A stretch of DNA of 64,000 nucleotides from Nymphaea colorata (Eukaryota; Streptophyta; Magnoliopsida; Nymphaeales; Nymphaeaceae). The stretch lies in NCBI RefSeq assembly GCF_008831285.2, contig NC_045142.1, positions 6,209,501 through 6,273,500 on the forward strand, read 5' to 3'. This document shows, piece after piece, positions 22,561 to 35,040 of the stretch (positions are counted from its first letter, which is position 1; each line of letters starts with the position of its first letter). The notes beneath the pieces are model-generated. The model saw only the letters and a program-made list of their open reading frames with translations. It was not told the DNA's origin and searched no databases. The position numbers and the translations under genes were made by a program.

Positions 22561-22678
22561 AATGTTGTTTGTTAATATATCATAATGCAGTTCATGTTTG
22601 GCTTAAAAGTTGGGTTTTAAATGTTGTTTGTTAATATATCATAATGCAGTTCATGTTTGGCTTAAAAGTTGGGTTTAG
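22561..22678. repeat. 59-bp tandem duplication
   Basis: Copies 22,561-22,619 and 22,620-22,678 are identical by eye. They lie inside an AT-rich dispersed repeat (about 22,390-22,790) with GGATATCC/TTCAAATCCGA motifs. Confidence 0.9.
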
Positions 22679-22789
22679 ATTCAGTTGTGAATTTAAAAAT
22701 CAGATTTGCATCAGATTTGAATGGTGAATTCAAATTCGGATATACTATAAACTTTCATCATCTATATTCAAATCCGAGTGTGTGAATAT

Positions 22790-24350
22790 CTTACACAGCA
22801 GACAGGTAAAGAGCATATATTCTGTTTGTATCCAACCCATTGACATCACTAGAATAAAACAAGACGAATCTTGATAAGGTTCTCGGATTTCTTTTGAATT
22901 GTTTCTGTGCTAGCTTTTCATTATTATAGCTAACAACGCAGCCAACGTGGTCGTATTTTCTGTATCCGTTTTGTCAAGTGATTCTCCTCTGAATGCCAGG
23001 CAGAATAACCTGGATATTTCTCACGTGCAGTTCAAAACAGATAGAGATGAAAAGAGAAAACGACAAGCAGCATAAATTTGACAAAATTTGGCCTGTTCTC
23101 CATGAAAGACTAAGTCTGCAGCTAATTCAAAAAGGTTGTCTCCAAAAAGTAGCATCTTAAACTATGTATGAAAATTCATGGCACTGAATAAAGTTCAAAT
23201 ATGATATTCATAAGATAGTGGAACCAAAGCATCTCTCCTATTTAAAAATGTGGTCAATACCCACTTGCTTCCCACCAAGCAACAGAGTTCCAAACAACCT
23301 AACTTTGGGTTTGGTAGATCATTTTATTGGATTGTTTAAGAAGATAGTCTGAATATTTTCAATAATTTAGCTTCACACCCAAGAATTTTGGTAATTCAAG
23401 AACATATCTGTCTGGTTCCAATGATTCAGTTGTCAGGTGTCAGATTAGTAACCAAGTTATTTTTACTTAATAGTGTATTAAGACAAAGGCAAAATTCGTT
23501 AATGGGCACAAAAGATCACTTAAATTTGATATATTTCTCTTGGTATGAATTTGAATTTCGAAAAAAAAAAAAGCTATATATGCTCTAGTTACTAACCTTT
23601 ACTTTGTTCCTATGGCTGGATTTACTTTAGTCCATTATGTCACACAGATTCTTCAGCATCAACATGACACAGGTCTGGTTCTGACGCACACCCTAACCGC
23701 ACCCTCTCTTGTTCAGGTTTCATTTTTTTTTCCTTCTCTCTCTCCCTCTTTCTTTATGTACAGTAGTAAAAGCGAAGAAAAAGAACAGATTAAGCAAAGA
23801 AACGACAATATTATGTATATATAAATATATATATATGTATGTAACTATGTATTCACCGCACTCTGCACCCAAATTTTTTAGTATGTGTTGCACTGACACC
23901 CGCATCCACACCCACACAGGAAGCCAAATCTCATACTCATGTGACATAAGCAGTCCACAAGTTTTCCCTCTTTAAAGAGGGAGTTAAAATTCATTTCACA
24001 CATAGCCAACTTCAACGTGTGACATATGGGACAAAGTAATTATAAGCAATCAGCTTTACTCCAAGGAAGTCAACTCAACCTTTTGAAAAGAAGATCAATA
24101 TCACAGACAGTCATACAGCAGGTGAAAACACAGACAAACGAAACACAGATAGAACAAGGAGAACTCTGATGTAGACATTAATCTCATTCACGCTCATGCA
24201 TTCCGTTAAATTCCTTTTCAACAAAAAAGTTCGAAGCTGGGGATCCTTTTTTCACACACAAATTCAAGCGTTTATGAACAAAAAAACATTCTTTATGATC
24301 CTGAATTGGTAAACAGGGCGAGAAGTCTTCAAGCGCGCGCACACCCACAC
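22790..24350. other. Gene-free stretch between repeats and the ERS1 3' end
   Basis: AT-rich, with only short frames that I regard as chance. T-runs and a short TATATATA tract near 23,820-23,840. Confidence 0.5.
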
Positions 24351-24353
24351 ACA

Positions 24354-24372
24354 CTATCTATCTATCTATCTA

Positions 24373-24461
<89 letters not shown>
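24354..24461. repeat. Compound microsatellite (CTAT)n(AT)n(GA)n
   Basis: Three microsatellite motifs in succession, preceded by a short CA-rich tract. Confidence 0.95.
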
Positions 24462-24783
24462 CATATGATTTAGGGATAATATAGACAAATATCAATACTC
24501 ATTATCTTGTAGATACTACTACTCTGCCATTCAATTTCTAACTGTAAGAGTGCAGTACAAGCTTCGCACAATTAGATAATTAAATTAAAAAATGATTGAA
24601 TTCGAGGACATAAGACATCATACTTTAATGAAGAAAGGACTCCAGAGATGCCATCTTATTTTTACAAAATCATTTCACAAGTACAAATAACATAAAGACC
24701 AACAGGAAGAAATAAGAACTATGAGTTTATGACTTTCTACCGAAGAACTAAAAGATCATTGCTTCTATCAAATACTAAACATT

Positions 24784-24789
24784 TTTATT
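24784..24789 (-). terminator. Candidate poly(A) signal of ERS1
   Basis: AATAAA on the minus strand about 725 bases beyond the stop codon. A good donor-like CAG/GTAAGG at about 24,998-25,004 on the same strand could mean the 3' UTR is sometimes spliced. Confidence 0.4.
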
Positions 24790-25513
24790 CCAGTCCCAAG
24801 TTGCAGACTCTCAGGACATATGAGATTACATGTTTTCTTTGTCAATGAAATGATACAAGTTTCCGAAGGATATGTAATTTCAATTTAAATGATCATAATG
24901 CAGGACAACAGGTCAATCTCAAACAGCCATAGCTGCTGCGACCTCTGAAAGCTAAATTCTATTGTCATTAAACTTGTAAGAGCTAGAGTGCACCTTACCT
25001 GGTGGCTTTTGAAAGAAGAATGTGAAAAGTGCCGCAACCAAAGGTCTCTCAAGGCAGATTTACTTAAAACTGATCCAAGTAATCTTACAGCAACAGAATC
25101 TAAAGAAAAACTTCTGATAGTAGTTAATCTCAGGAGAAAATGAGAAATTTTGAGGGCCTCCAATTTATATGGGCTTGCATCTAGCTTCTGGTGAACTCAG
25201 ATTAACAAGGTCATAATTAAGGGCAGTTCCCTTGCCTATACTGTAGACCATTGATCTCTATAATCTGATCCAACATTATAGAAGGACAAAGGTCTGTAAA
25301 AGTTACCCAAGTAACCTGTAGACGGGCAGATTCAGACAGGTCTATGCTTGGCAATCTAAACAGGCTTTCATGGTAAAATTCATGTGTTAAACTTTGCATT
25401 GAACTGAACCATCTCAACGTGGAGCGTAGCAACTTGAATGCCAGTATACAATTTCTGCCAGGAGGTCGATTTAGATACTCCATGCCAGAATAGTAGCATG
25501 GCACTTGACATTC

Positions 25514-28500
25514 CTATACACTTAGTTCATACCAAGGTTTTGTTGGGACCACATCATTATCATCTGCTCCAAGAACTTGTAACCTAGCTTTGTCTGGCCG
25601 GAAATTCAATGGAGTTCTAGAAACAATTTGCGATAGACATTCATTTGAATTCTGAGAGATCCCTAATTTTACAATGAAAATAGCAGTAGATCCCTTTCCC
25701 AGACCTTCACTTTCAAGCCAAATCTGTCCTCCCATCAAAGTCACAAACCTGAAATGCAGCATTTTGGGTTAGCACTGTACATCCAGGAAGAAGTTCATAA
25801 GAATTCAAGGAGCAGAAATTATTTGGTTTGCCAAATGTAAATTGGATAAGGAATGAGGAAAACAAGAAGAATTAATCTACATTATGTCAATGAGCACCAA
25901 CTTCATTTTTTACAATACCTTTTACAGATAGCAAGCCCAAGACCAGTGCCGGCAGAAACTCTATTTGCAGAGTTACGAGACTGCAAAAATTTGGTGAATA
26001 TATGTGGAATATCCTGAGGACTAATTCCCATCCCAGAATCCTTAACCTGCAGCCATAAACACCACTTTGTCATATGCACACACACACAAAAAAAACACAT
26101 GCATTAAGCAACAACAAATAGTGGTGTTGGTGAAAGTTAAAACAAAATGTCAACCTGAACTTGCAAATAGAAGTCATGGTCACTTAAAACAGGATTGAAA
26201 TCAGGAGATCGTGCATCTTTTAGAGATTCTACTTTTGCAACACCAGTTGAAACAGAGATGCTCCCTTCCTTTGAGAACTTGACCGAGTTACCAATAACAT
26301 TAAGAAGAATCTGCATAAGGCGTTTTTCATCACCAACAGCATATTCTGGTAAATCTGAAGCCAAACTCAGTGAAACTGAGAGCTTCTTCACAGAAGCGAT
26401 GGGCCTTATCAGATTAACAACCTGCATCAGAAAACAAAGCATGTATGTTTTTCCTGATGCTTGTCTAGACAAGAGATTCAGGTCTAATCATAAACCAAAA
26501 AACACTGATTACATAATTATGAACAAATAAAATACCTCTCTGAAAACAGAATGAAGATTGAAAGTTGCAATCTCAAGTTCAAGACTTCCATCTTCAAGTC
26601 TTGAAAGATCCAAAACATCATTTATAAGTGTAGCTAAAAGATTGCTACTCTTGAGGATGGTCTCCACCATTAGACGCTGTTCAGGAGTTAGTTCAGTTTC
26701 AAGAAGTAGAGAAGACAAAGCAACAATTGCATGCATAGGTGTCCGCATTTCATGGTTCATAACAGCCAAAAAGTCATTTCTAGCACGGATTGCCATTTCT
26801 GCTTCCCTGCGTGCCAAGTCTAGTGCAACATTTTGCTCCATGAGCTGATCCCTTGCACGCATTGATTCTTCCAATATTGCAGCATGGGAAAGGGCTACAG
26901 CTACCTGCCAGTAAAATCAAAGAAGATGAACAAAAAGGAAAGAAGTTCTTGCCAATGAAAATAGTCCCTTATAAAGACCAAATCTACACCTTATGTAAAA
27001 AAAGAAAAAATAGAAAATAAAAAGAAAAAGGAAAATCATAATTAGTCAGGAGATGAATACAGTCATCCATGTGCCTTTGGTTAGGCCCTGTTTCATTCTG
27101 CAGCAGAAAAACATGGTATATGCTTGTTTTCTCTCAATCTAAATTGATGATGTACACAACTTTTAACATGGTTCCTCAGTATAGACTAGAGAGCATGCAT
27201 TGCTAAATGTTTTCCAAGAGGTGAAAAAGAAACTTTTAGAGCCTTAAGACTGCACTAACAATTGATGGCAAAAGGCTCCAGTTTTTGTCTATATAAAATC
27301 CACCCAAATATTTTGTTTGGAAAAATAAACAGCAAAAGTACAGGTTCAGACTTGCTTAAAGGGTACCATAAAATACATGGCTTGTTAGCAACTGAAAAAA
27401 CACACAGCTCAACCCATTTCCCATATAAAAGCTTGGAAAACACAGCAAAACATGGAGAAAATTCCACTGTAAAACTGAAAGTAAGCCAACATAGTAAAAC
27501 AATAAAACTAATCAAACAATAAAAAAGTAAAAAGCAAATAAAAGGTAATTAATAACAAGGTCATAAAAAGTTAATGATACAATGTTGAGCATGTCTCACA
27601 TAGGGTTTGCTACATCTACGAAGTTTCCTACATTTTCAAGTATCATCTCAGTGGTACGCATGCTAATTTGAGTGACAGGTAAAAAGCACAATAATATTTG
27701 CTACGTTACTTCTAAGGAAACGTCCTTATGGAGAACCAGATTAAAGGATTCAAAATAGAATATATTCAAGGCCTAAACCTTATTCCAAAAACATTTCACT
27801 TCTCAATCATCACATTAGATGTTGAACATGTTAACTGAGGCAAATATGGTCCTAACATGTTAACTTGTTTGGTTATTTAAATGCAGTATAAAGTTAATGA
27901 AGTCTTTGTTTAAATAATAACTTTAGAGATCATAGAACACATTTAGAACTTAGCAACGAATCAAACTGCGAAACTGCAAACTTTCACAGTTAAACTATGG
28001 GAAGGTTCTACTCAGACAAGATACTCTGCAGCATTATCATTTTGTTTTCCTCATGTTCATCAGATATATTACTCCGTTATGGTTGACAAACACTTCATAG
28101 AAAAATAATCTGTCATACAAAACTTTATTATGTAAGCTATGCAAATTTGCAATGCCATGCACAAGAAAGTCTTTTTTCTCAGTGGCAGCCATCCCTCTAT
28201 CAGAACATTAACAAAATCAATATATCCATGAAAAATCTAACAATCTGAATCATAAATTGATTTGAAACATGAATTTTGTCAAAGTAGAAATGAAAAATTA
28301 ATGGCATACAAACCTGGTCAGCTACCACTTCAACAAGCTCAAGTTCATGGACATGCCACTGCCTTGCACTGTCCGAAGGAAGCATCAGGACCATTAAAGC
28401 ATAGCGCCTCATAGAAAAATCTGGCCAGTCATTGATTTGAAAGTTTGAGAGGTGTAGAAGTGGAACACGGACTGCCACAACCTCCCCTGGCATGTATCTG

Positions 28501-29219
28501 CCCATAAGTGGTCTGACCCTAGCTAATGGACAGTTTTGTGAAACTTTAACTGCACGACTGCTATTAAAGATTTGACTGACCACAGGATGTTGAATGTGTA
28601 CAATTGATCCGATTGTGTTCTGATACCGAAGGGCATGGGACAGCTGAAGGTCCAAACCTGTTCGTGAAGGCATCCATAGAGCACACTCTTCCAATGCTAA
28701 AGTTCTACCAAGCTCCACGAGAGTGGTTTTTAATATTGTATCTCTATCAAGGGTGCTTCTAATTTCATGGGTAAGCATTCTCACATGTCGGCCTGTTTCT
28801 TCCTGAGTACGTATCAAGCCCATTTCCCTATCAAGCTCAGCAGCCTTGTTCTTCAAGAATAACTCTCGTGTCTTTACACTTAAGAGATCGGGAATGATGT
28901 GAACAAGCATCAATGCTGTTGCACATGAGACAACTGCAGTGAGAACCTTAGCAATTGTCATCACAACAGCTACTGTTCTTGAGTGCACAGTAAATGTCCA
29001 TAAATTTATAAGATGAGTTGCTCCACAAAGAACAATAAATGCACCAAACTGCACAAGCACCCATCTATATGGGAAAACTGCTGATTTTTTCACAAAATAA
29101 ATAAGTTCAAGAGGGATGGAGAAGTAAGCAAGGGCAATAAAAAAATCTGATATATACTGATATTTCATCAATAGCCCATCAGCTGGCCACTGGGGCTCAA
29201 TGCAGTCACACAACTCCAT
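25514..29219 (-). CDS. ERS1: Ethylene receptor, subfamily I without receiver domain
   Basis: Membrane-bound ethylene receptor of the ER and a negative regulator of ethylene responses acting with CTR1-type kinases (family knowledge). Five exons with GT-AG introns: 28,314-29,219; 26,536-26,904; 26,155-26,421; 25,919-26,046; 25,514-25,748. They sum to 1,905 nt, 634 residues. Seen in order: Cys4 and Cys6 for the disulphide dimer; three membrane segments (about 23-43, 54-74, 89-115) with the copper and ethylene ligands Cys65 and His69; a GAF region (about 158-305); the H box with His353 in NHEMRTP; the N box near 464-475; G1 DSGMG 517-521; the F box 531-534; and G2 [11 protein letters not shown] 547-557. 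All histidine-kinase boxes are kept, as in subfamily I. The protein stops at 634 just after a receiver-like ADDND, so there is no phosphoacceptor domain. That separates ERS1 from ETR1. Confidence 0.97.
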
Positions 29220-29250
29220 CTTCTTAAATCACACACTTGATGTCACATTC
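29220..29250 (-). other. ERS1: ERS1 5' UTR exon 2 with AUG-stop
   Basis: Follows a pyrimidine-rich acceptor (TTTTCTGCTCCCAG) and runs into the start codon. It contains ATG directly followed by TGA (29,248-29,243), a start-stop element about 24 bases before the main ATG. Confidence 0.65.
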
Positions 29251-32106
29251 CTGGGAGCAGAAAATGAACTTGTTAGAATCAGTGCTTATTGGTGAGAATA
29301 TCCCATCCACAGTAATCATTGCAAGCAAAAGAATCATGATCATCTAAAGATTCTAAACTGATCGAGTTAATACTTGGCATGATTATGCCACATGAAACCA
29401 TGAATGTCAAGCCGGTGCTGTTAATATGCCAACATGTTAATGTATCTTAATGTTATATCAACATATCTTAATCCATCCACATACTTTGAATTTTTCAGCA
29501 ATATAATGACACAAAAATTTTAACCTTTGTGTCAATGGATGCCACAGGAGAAAAATAGAACTGAAACCAGAAAGTAAAAACAAGATGGGACATAGGTCCA
29601 ATCATTTAAAGTTTTAGACAGTGAAATTACAAACAAGGATTTTGCATTTTCATGATTTTATTTTAGTTGCAGTTAGACGAGTTCGAGATCTTGCCAGTGT
29701 CTGGGCAAATTGTTCCCGGTACATGTCCAAGGAAACAATCTTAGATACATCACCACAACCTTGTCAAAATATGTTATAACTGAACAAATTAGTCTCTGCA
29801 CGTATGTCAATCAATATAAGGTAGGAAAAGAGTCCCATATAGCTACTCTCTCTCTCTCCAATTTCATCTGCAGCATGTCATCCAACTTTGACAAAGTGCC
29901 CTATTTAAGTGACTCAAAAATCCAAAATAATCTAGAAAGACTTAACTGCTTTTAGCTATTTTGTCTCCAAATTTGGTGAATTGTTTCCTTGGGTAAGTGA
30001 AAAGGCAATGCTCTTGAAGAACTTGGGAGAACTATGCCTGAATACGACAGATAGGTGGAACATCTTCCCAGGAATGAATGGTTTAATGAACACATCTTTC
30101 TTAATCTTGAACATATCAGAAATAGGCTGTGGCTAAGTGGCAAGGTCCTGTTATTCAGAGGTTCAAATCCTTCCATCCCACATCATTTCCATCAAGAGTA
30201 TAAAAGAAATGACCCTAGAAACAAGTAGCAATATTTCAAGAAAGGGAAGCCCACAGAGCACTTTTAAACCACTTGCAAACTTGATAAAGTGCACCTGTGA
30301 CAATGGTGGAAAATGTGTGCAAGTTGACACCAGAGACCATAGAAAATAAATTATGTCAAGGTACCTGGTACTAGTTTCTCAAGAACCCCTCACACTTCTT
30401 CATGTGCATAATTCAGATGGTTGCAAGCAATTCTTCTTAGGAAAAGTCATGTTACGAACAATAAGGTTGAAATTTAAACAGTCATGCAGCAGATTTCTCC
30501 ATGATCTAGCAATTCTAGTCACTTTCTCAAGATTGCTTCTTTCAAGATTATCATACAATCCACCTGTTTCCTTTTTATAGGAAGTCCTTAGAACATGGTA
30601 ATGCATAATATCAAAAGATTTTGTAGTTATGACATGAATAAGAATGATACGCCACCATTTAAAGGCATAAAACTTAAGGAAAAGCCATTCTCCTACACAT
30701 AGAAGAATACAGGCATAAACTGATCAGCTAAAATGCACAAGAAAGCTGACAGTAATATGGCCTTAAATTAGTCAAACACTTCCAAGACCTCACACCAACT
30801 ACAATCCTTCATCCTCCCTAACCATTTCTTTTTTGTTCTCATTATCAAGCAGAAGCTCAGACTAAGAGACACCTGAGCCGAGCTTGGGCAGGGTCAAAGA
30901 GTGCCAGTCTGGATACAGAGCCGGGGCCAGGCTTTGCACAGACTTACTTCTTCTGTGGTCAACTAGTCAACCAAGTACTGCACTGTATGTCCTTGGTTAT
31001 CGATCAACTGATACACATATACTGTTATACTGTGGACAACGTTATGATGTTTGACTATACAATCATACAAGTCTAAATGAGCCTTAGAAACTAATATCTT
31101 AGGAAATAAATAAGAGGATACAGGTACCACAGCGCAAGTTGAGGAAAAACTCTATGGCTTTATGCATCCCATGAAACTTGATGCATGATGGTCACAACGA
31201 TTTCTCAGCATGCTAGGTATATCATGGATTTAACGCTTCTAGAAATGCTACAAAATGACTTATTTTGCTCAAAATCAAGAATAGGAATATAATGGTTCAG
31301 AACTAATAGGAAATGGTTAGATATTTGTCGATTACTTTTGACATGCATGATTGTTAACGAGAAAGCTTGGGCAAGCTTCAGAAATTGCATGGCGTTCTAC
31401 TACTAAATGATGTCCCAACTCATCCCCCATCTTCTGGATAAGAAGGTCAACGTTTAATAATATCTGGTGGACGTAGCGACATCTCCAGTAACGTGGGAAG
31501 CAGAAATCAAGGAAAGTGCATCAGCCTCTGAATGCAATATCAAAATTTAAATGTTTAAAACGCTTAATAATCATGTATCCGTAAATCTGCATAAAAGTTT
31601 AAGCGCCAAACTTGAATTCTTTTCTGCAGGTTAGGATAGTAACATAAATCAGCTTTTGTGAAAAATGCAAATGAAAAATAAGCCCCTTCATCATGAAAGC
31701 TCCTAAATTAAAAAGAACGACACAGCCCAATTAACAGGGAGATGAAACAAAAACGGAAAGAGAAAGGCACTTTTCAGGTTGTCTCAGAAAAATTGGCAGT
31801 AACTGAACAGAAAGCGAAAAGAAATACATGTACTAAAAGAACGACCAAAATAAGTACAACCTAGTGATCTTCTTAAATGAAGCGATCATTAAATCCTTGC
31901 AACTCAAAAGGACCAACAGAACAAAGAAAGAAAGAAACCAATAGCCAAACTTGAGCATGAAAAAGGACAAAAAAAAGCTAGACGAACAAGAACATAGAAC
32001 GAAGCTATTGAGCAAACACCCAGGAATAACCGCTCCCCAAAATTGGAGAAATAAAAAAGAAAGAAAACCAAGCCCCAGAATTTGGGAAGGAAGATTATTC
32101 AGGTAC
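29251..32106 (-). other. ERS1: ERS1 leader intron, 2.86 kb
   Basis: Proposed donor GAAG/GTACCTGA at 32,106 and acceptor CCCAG at 29,251. Leader introns are common in subfamily I ethylene receptor genes. The intron holds a plastid trnQ remnant (30,123-30,180) and no coding frame I can support. The donor is inferred from sequence and position only. Confidence 0.55.
30123..30180 (+). pseudogene. trnQ: Plastid trnQ-UUG remnant in nuclear DNA
   Basis: Reads TAGGCTGTGGCTAAGTGG, then CAAGG, then TCCTGTTATTCAGAGG, TTCAAATCC and TTCCATCCCA. This follows plastid tRNA-Gln(UUG) from first to last base, except that about 13 bases covering the anticodon arm are missing. Four differences in the 3' half (CCCG to CCTG, TCGG to TCAG, TTCGAA to TTCAAA, CCGT to CCAT) are all transitions at CpG sites, as expected from methylated nuclear DNA. 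It cannot fold a complete tRNA. I see no clear plastid sequence on either side. Confidence 0.75.
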
Positions 32107-32275
32107 CTTCAAATTTCACGCTTCTCTCCTCTCATCTTCCTCAGCCTACTTCTCAGAGCCGGAAATTTAGCTGTATCCTTTCCTCTAGCAAACAGAGAGA
32201 GACTTTTTTGAGGAAAAGGTTCCTATCTATTAGCTGTATGACTGCTATGAATCTCTGAGAAGAGAGCGAGAGAGA
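32107..32275 (-). other. ERS1: ERS1 5' UTR exon 1 (start approximate)
   Basis: Inferred first exon from about 30 bases after the TATA box to the donor at 32,106. It begins with a CT-repeat (complement of the GA run 32,264-32,280). It contains a short upstream ORF, ATG at 32,135 to TGA at 32,109 (8 residues), ending just before the splice donor. Confidence 0.5.
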
Positions 32276-32300
32276 GAGAGAAAGTCTATGGGGGGTAAGG

Positions 32301-32309
32301 TTTATATTT
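32301..32309 (-). promoter_or_regulatory. ERS1: TATA box of ERS1
   Basis: The minus strand reads AATAAATATAAACC, followed about 25-30 bases on by the CT-rich start of the leader. Confidence 0.55.
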
Positions 32310-32331
32310 ATTGGTGAAGAGAGAGAGACAG

Positions 32332-32471
32332 AGAGACTTGCTTTACCTCTCCGTTGTCCGTGGAGGCAAACTCGACTAGTACTACGTAAGAAAGAGAAAA
32401 ATAGAGATTTGCTTCACATCCGTTGCCCGTGGGGGCAAACTCGATTGGTAGTAACAAGAGAGAGAAAAGGA
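32332..32471. repeat. 71-bp imperfect tandem repeat in the ERS1 promoter
   Basis: Units 32,332-32,402 and 32,403-32,471 share AGAGA[CT]TTGCTT, CCGTTG[TC]CCGTGG and GGCAAACTCGA blocks. They lie about 25-165 bases upstream of the TATA box in ERS1 orientation. Confidence 0.8.
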
Positions 32472-32479
32472 GATGTTCC

Positions 32480-33545
32480 ATACTTAGCTTAGTACGAGAA
32501 ACAGATATCTGCTTTTTCACTGCTAAGAATTTATTTGCAGAGACCGAAGGAGATTTACTTTCATTCTTATATGTACATATGAAAACCATTACAAGGACAA
32601 ATTTTCATTCAAGAACCACGCTGATGCCAAAAAGATAGACTCAGCAGTTTGTTCATCTTCATACGCCAAACTTGTTCACAATCGTAAGGCCCCATGTATG
32701 AGAGATCTTGTTCCAAAACCCAGTTTTTCAAAAGACAAAGAAAAGAAGAAAAAATAAACAAGTGAAGATCTTTCCACTAAAAAGGAGATGCAATAAAGGG
32801 AGAGGGAGATTTTACTTTTTGCCTTTCCGAGTGAAGAGAGAGAAACGGTGGAGAGAGAAAAGGGAAAAAGATGGGCCTTCGATGGGTCCGTACAAGCATG
32901 AGAGTTAGTGGCCCGCTGTTGATCCTCTCGTAATTGGCAACGTGTCCAGTTCTTTTATTTTTTATATAATTTTTCTCTCTCTTCCTTGCCTTGGACCCAC
33001 AGGCACCGCCTGGCCGGGTCAGACCCGTACCAACATGCTTCGCTTCGGTCACCCATGTCACGTGATTGACTTCGTATCTGGATCCGAACTGGGTCTGGAT
33101 CCATGGCCCGGTGGGGATTCATTAGACCCACCCGGACCATTTAGAAGCTGGATTGGGATCCAGATCCAAACCCAGGGCTGCTATCGAAGACCTGGATCTG
33201 GACCTGATTTTGGTTCTTGGATTCGATTCATGGTGGATGTTGTTTGGCTGGGACAATGAACCGGACCAGGTTCAGGTAAAAAGGAAGCATTGAAGATACT
33301 TTTCTTCGCTTCTCTGTCACTTCTTTCCCTCGTTTTGTCTTCAACGGTATTTAGGTGGTTTGCTTTCACACGAACGGCTGCGGATTCTACTTTGAATCCA
33401 TTGTGAGTGTTGTTAGATAACTAAAAATTAAAAATATGTCGCTACAAGTATTTGTTAAAAGTATCATAAAATATTGCTCATGCTCATGTGGTAACTATGT
33501 TTAAATGATAGATTTTATGTTTTAGCTATTTAACATCCAATTGAT

Positions 33546-33641
<96 letters not shown>

Positions 33642-34880
33642 CTTATGAATGTTGTTTAATTAATGGTAGCTAAATGCAAAGCACCATCTTATTTTGTTCG
33701 TCTAATATTCATAACCTCTCTCTCTCTCTATCTTTAAAATATAGGCGTAGATGAATAGTCAATTGTGGACCCGAAACATTCTCAACACGTGTCCTTCCAG
33801 GTCTGGTGCATGGAAGTGAGTCCAAGTGGGCTCGGGTGAGCTGTGAATCACATAAACCATGTGACTTGCTAAGTCTGTCAATCTCACTCGTAGCCTTTGC
33901 TTCAACGGCGGACCTACAAATTTAGGTCGCGCCGAGGTAGGCGGTGGACACAAGATCTCCAAAACTTTTAATTGAGACAAAACCAAAACGAAACAAAAGT
34001 CATGGGACATCAAATCCACGGATCTGAAATCCTCGATACTGACTGTTTTGCCTTAAAGTTGGCAGGGCGCCCATTAGGTGGGAGATTTTTTTTGGATGAT
34101 AATTTGAAAAGATCTGGACAAATCACATGTTCAAATACGACTTGGCTCAAAAAGCTAAAAAACGGATCAGAATCAGTTTGGTGGTGGTGAGATCAAATAC
34201 CAAAGCAAGGTTCAAAACATAGTTAAGAATTTCACATGTAGTTGGTTTGGATGTACGTAAGGATTTCGAATCGGATCCAGATTTACTTAGTGAAATAGAA
34301 TAGTTGGAGCTGGATTCAGAGCAAAGATCCATATCCGTTGTGCAAGCATGGTGGAGACGCATGTAGGTGAGGGAGGGCACTTGCCCGTCCTTATCATGAA
34401 CTGTTAGAGAGAAGGTTTGAACTGTCATGAGTTCAAACCTAGACTAGCTTGCGGTCTAGCTTACTTTATCGCTAAGAAAAAAAGGTTTTATCGATGCGTG
34501 GAAAATATAACATCAGTGAAAGTCGACTTTCATCGACATTGTTTCTTTTATATATCAAGGCCAACCTTATTTTTCCTTTTTTTTTTTCTAGTCGGAAGAG
34601 ATGTATATTTTCAGTATTAGACCTTGACTATTGCTGATTTTTTACAAAAGTACTTGTTGGATTTTAAAAATCTTATAAAAGTTTTAAAAATGTCATTAGA
34701 CCCTGCAAATTTTTGAAAAAAAGAAAAGTCCAACACCTTCCCCTTTACTTAAAAAGAAAAAATTCTTAGCTCTGCTCCTACTCTTAACTCTTAACCAGTA
34801 GACAAATCAATTTTGCCTACCAACTTGACTTCAAATACAGTATGACAACAATAAAGTATAAAACCATCATAGATTATCAG
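32480..34880. other. Upstream region of ERS1, no gene
   Basis: Contains GGATCC/CCGGACC-rich repeat-like sequence at about 33,000-33,270 with a TCACGTGA palindrome near 33,058, a microsatellite at 33,550, and an 11-base inverted repeat (AGGTTTGAACT, 34,413-34,440). No coding frame stands out. Confidence 0.5.
33550..33641. repeat. (AT)n(GA)n microsatellite
   Basis: About 34 AT units followed by about 12 GA units. Confidence 0.95.
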
Positions 34881-34889
34881 TGCGCACCC

Positions 34890-35040
34890 TTGAATGGGTA
34901 GAGGCATGTGTGGGCAATTGACCACACAGACCCACCTACGTTTCTTATGTCAAAAAAAAAATTATTAATTTATATATTGGTGCTCCTTAAAAATTTATAA
35001 TTAGTGCCCCATAGCAAGAATTTCCCGACCTTGGCTCCGC
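34890..35040. mobile_element. Degraded MITE-like repeat
   Basis: Has the blocks GTGTGGGCAATTG, TTTATATATTGGTGC, AGTGCCCCATAGC and the end CTTGGCTCCGC. The same blocks are at about 36,575-36,740 and at the right end of 47,073-47,941. Outer ends not resolved. Confidence 0.5.

Noticed and set aside
25217-25504. 95-codon frame just after the ERS1 stop
   Set aside because: Lies in the inferred 3' UTR, out of frame with the receptor, and shows no receiver-domain motifs.
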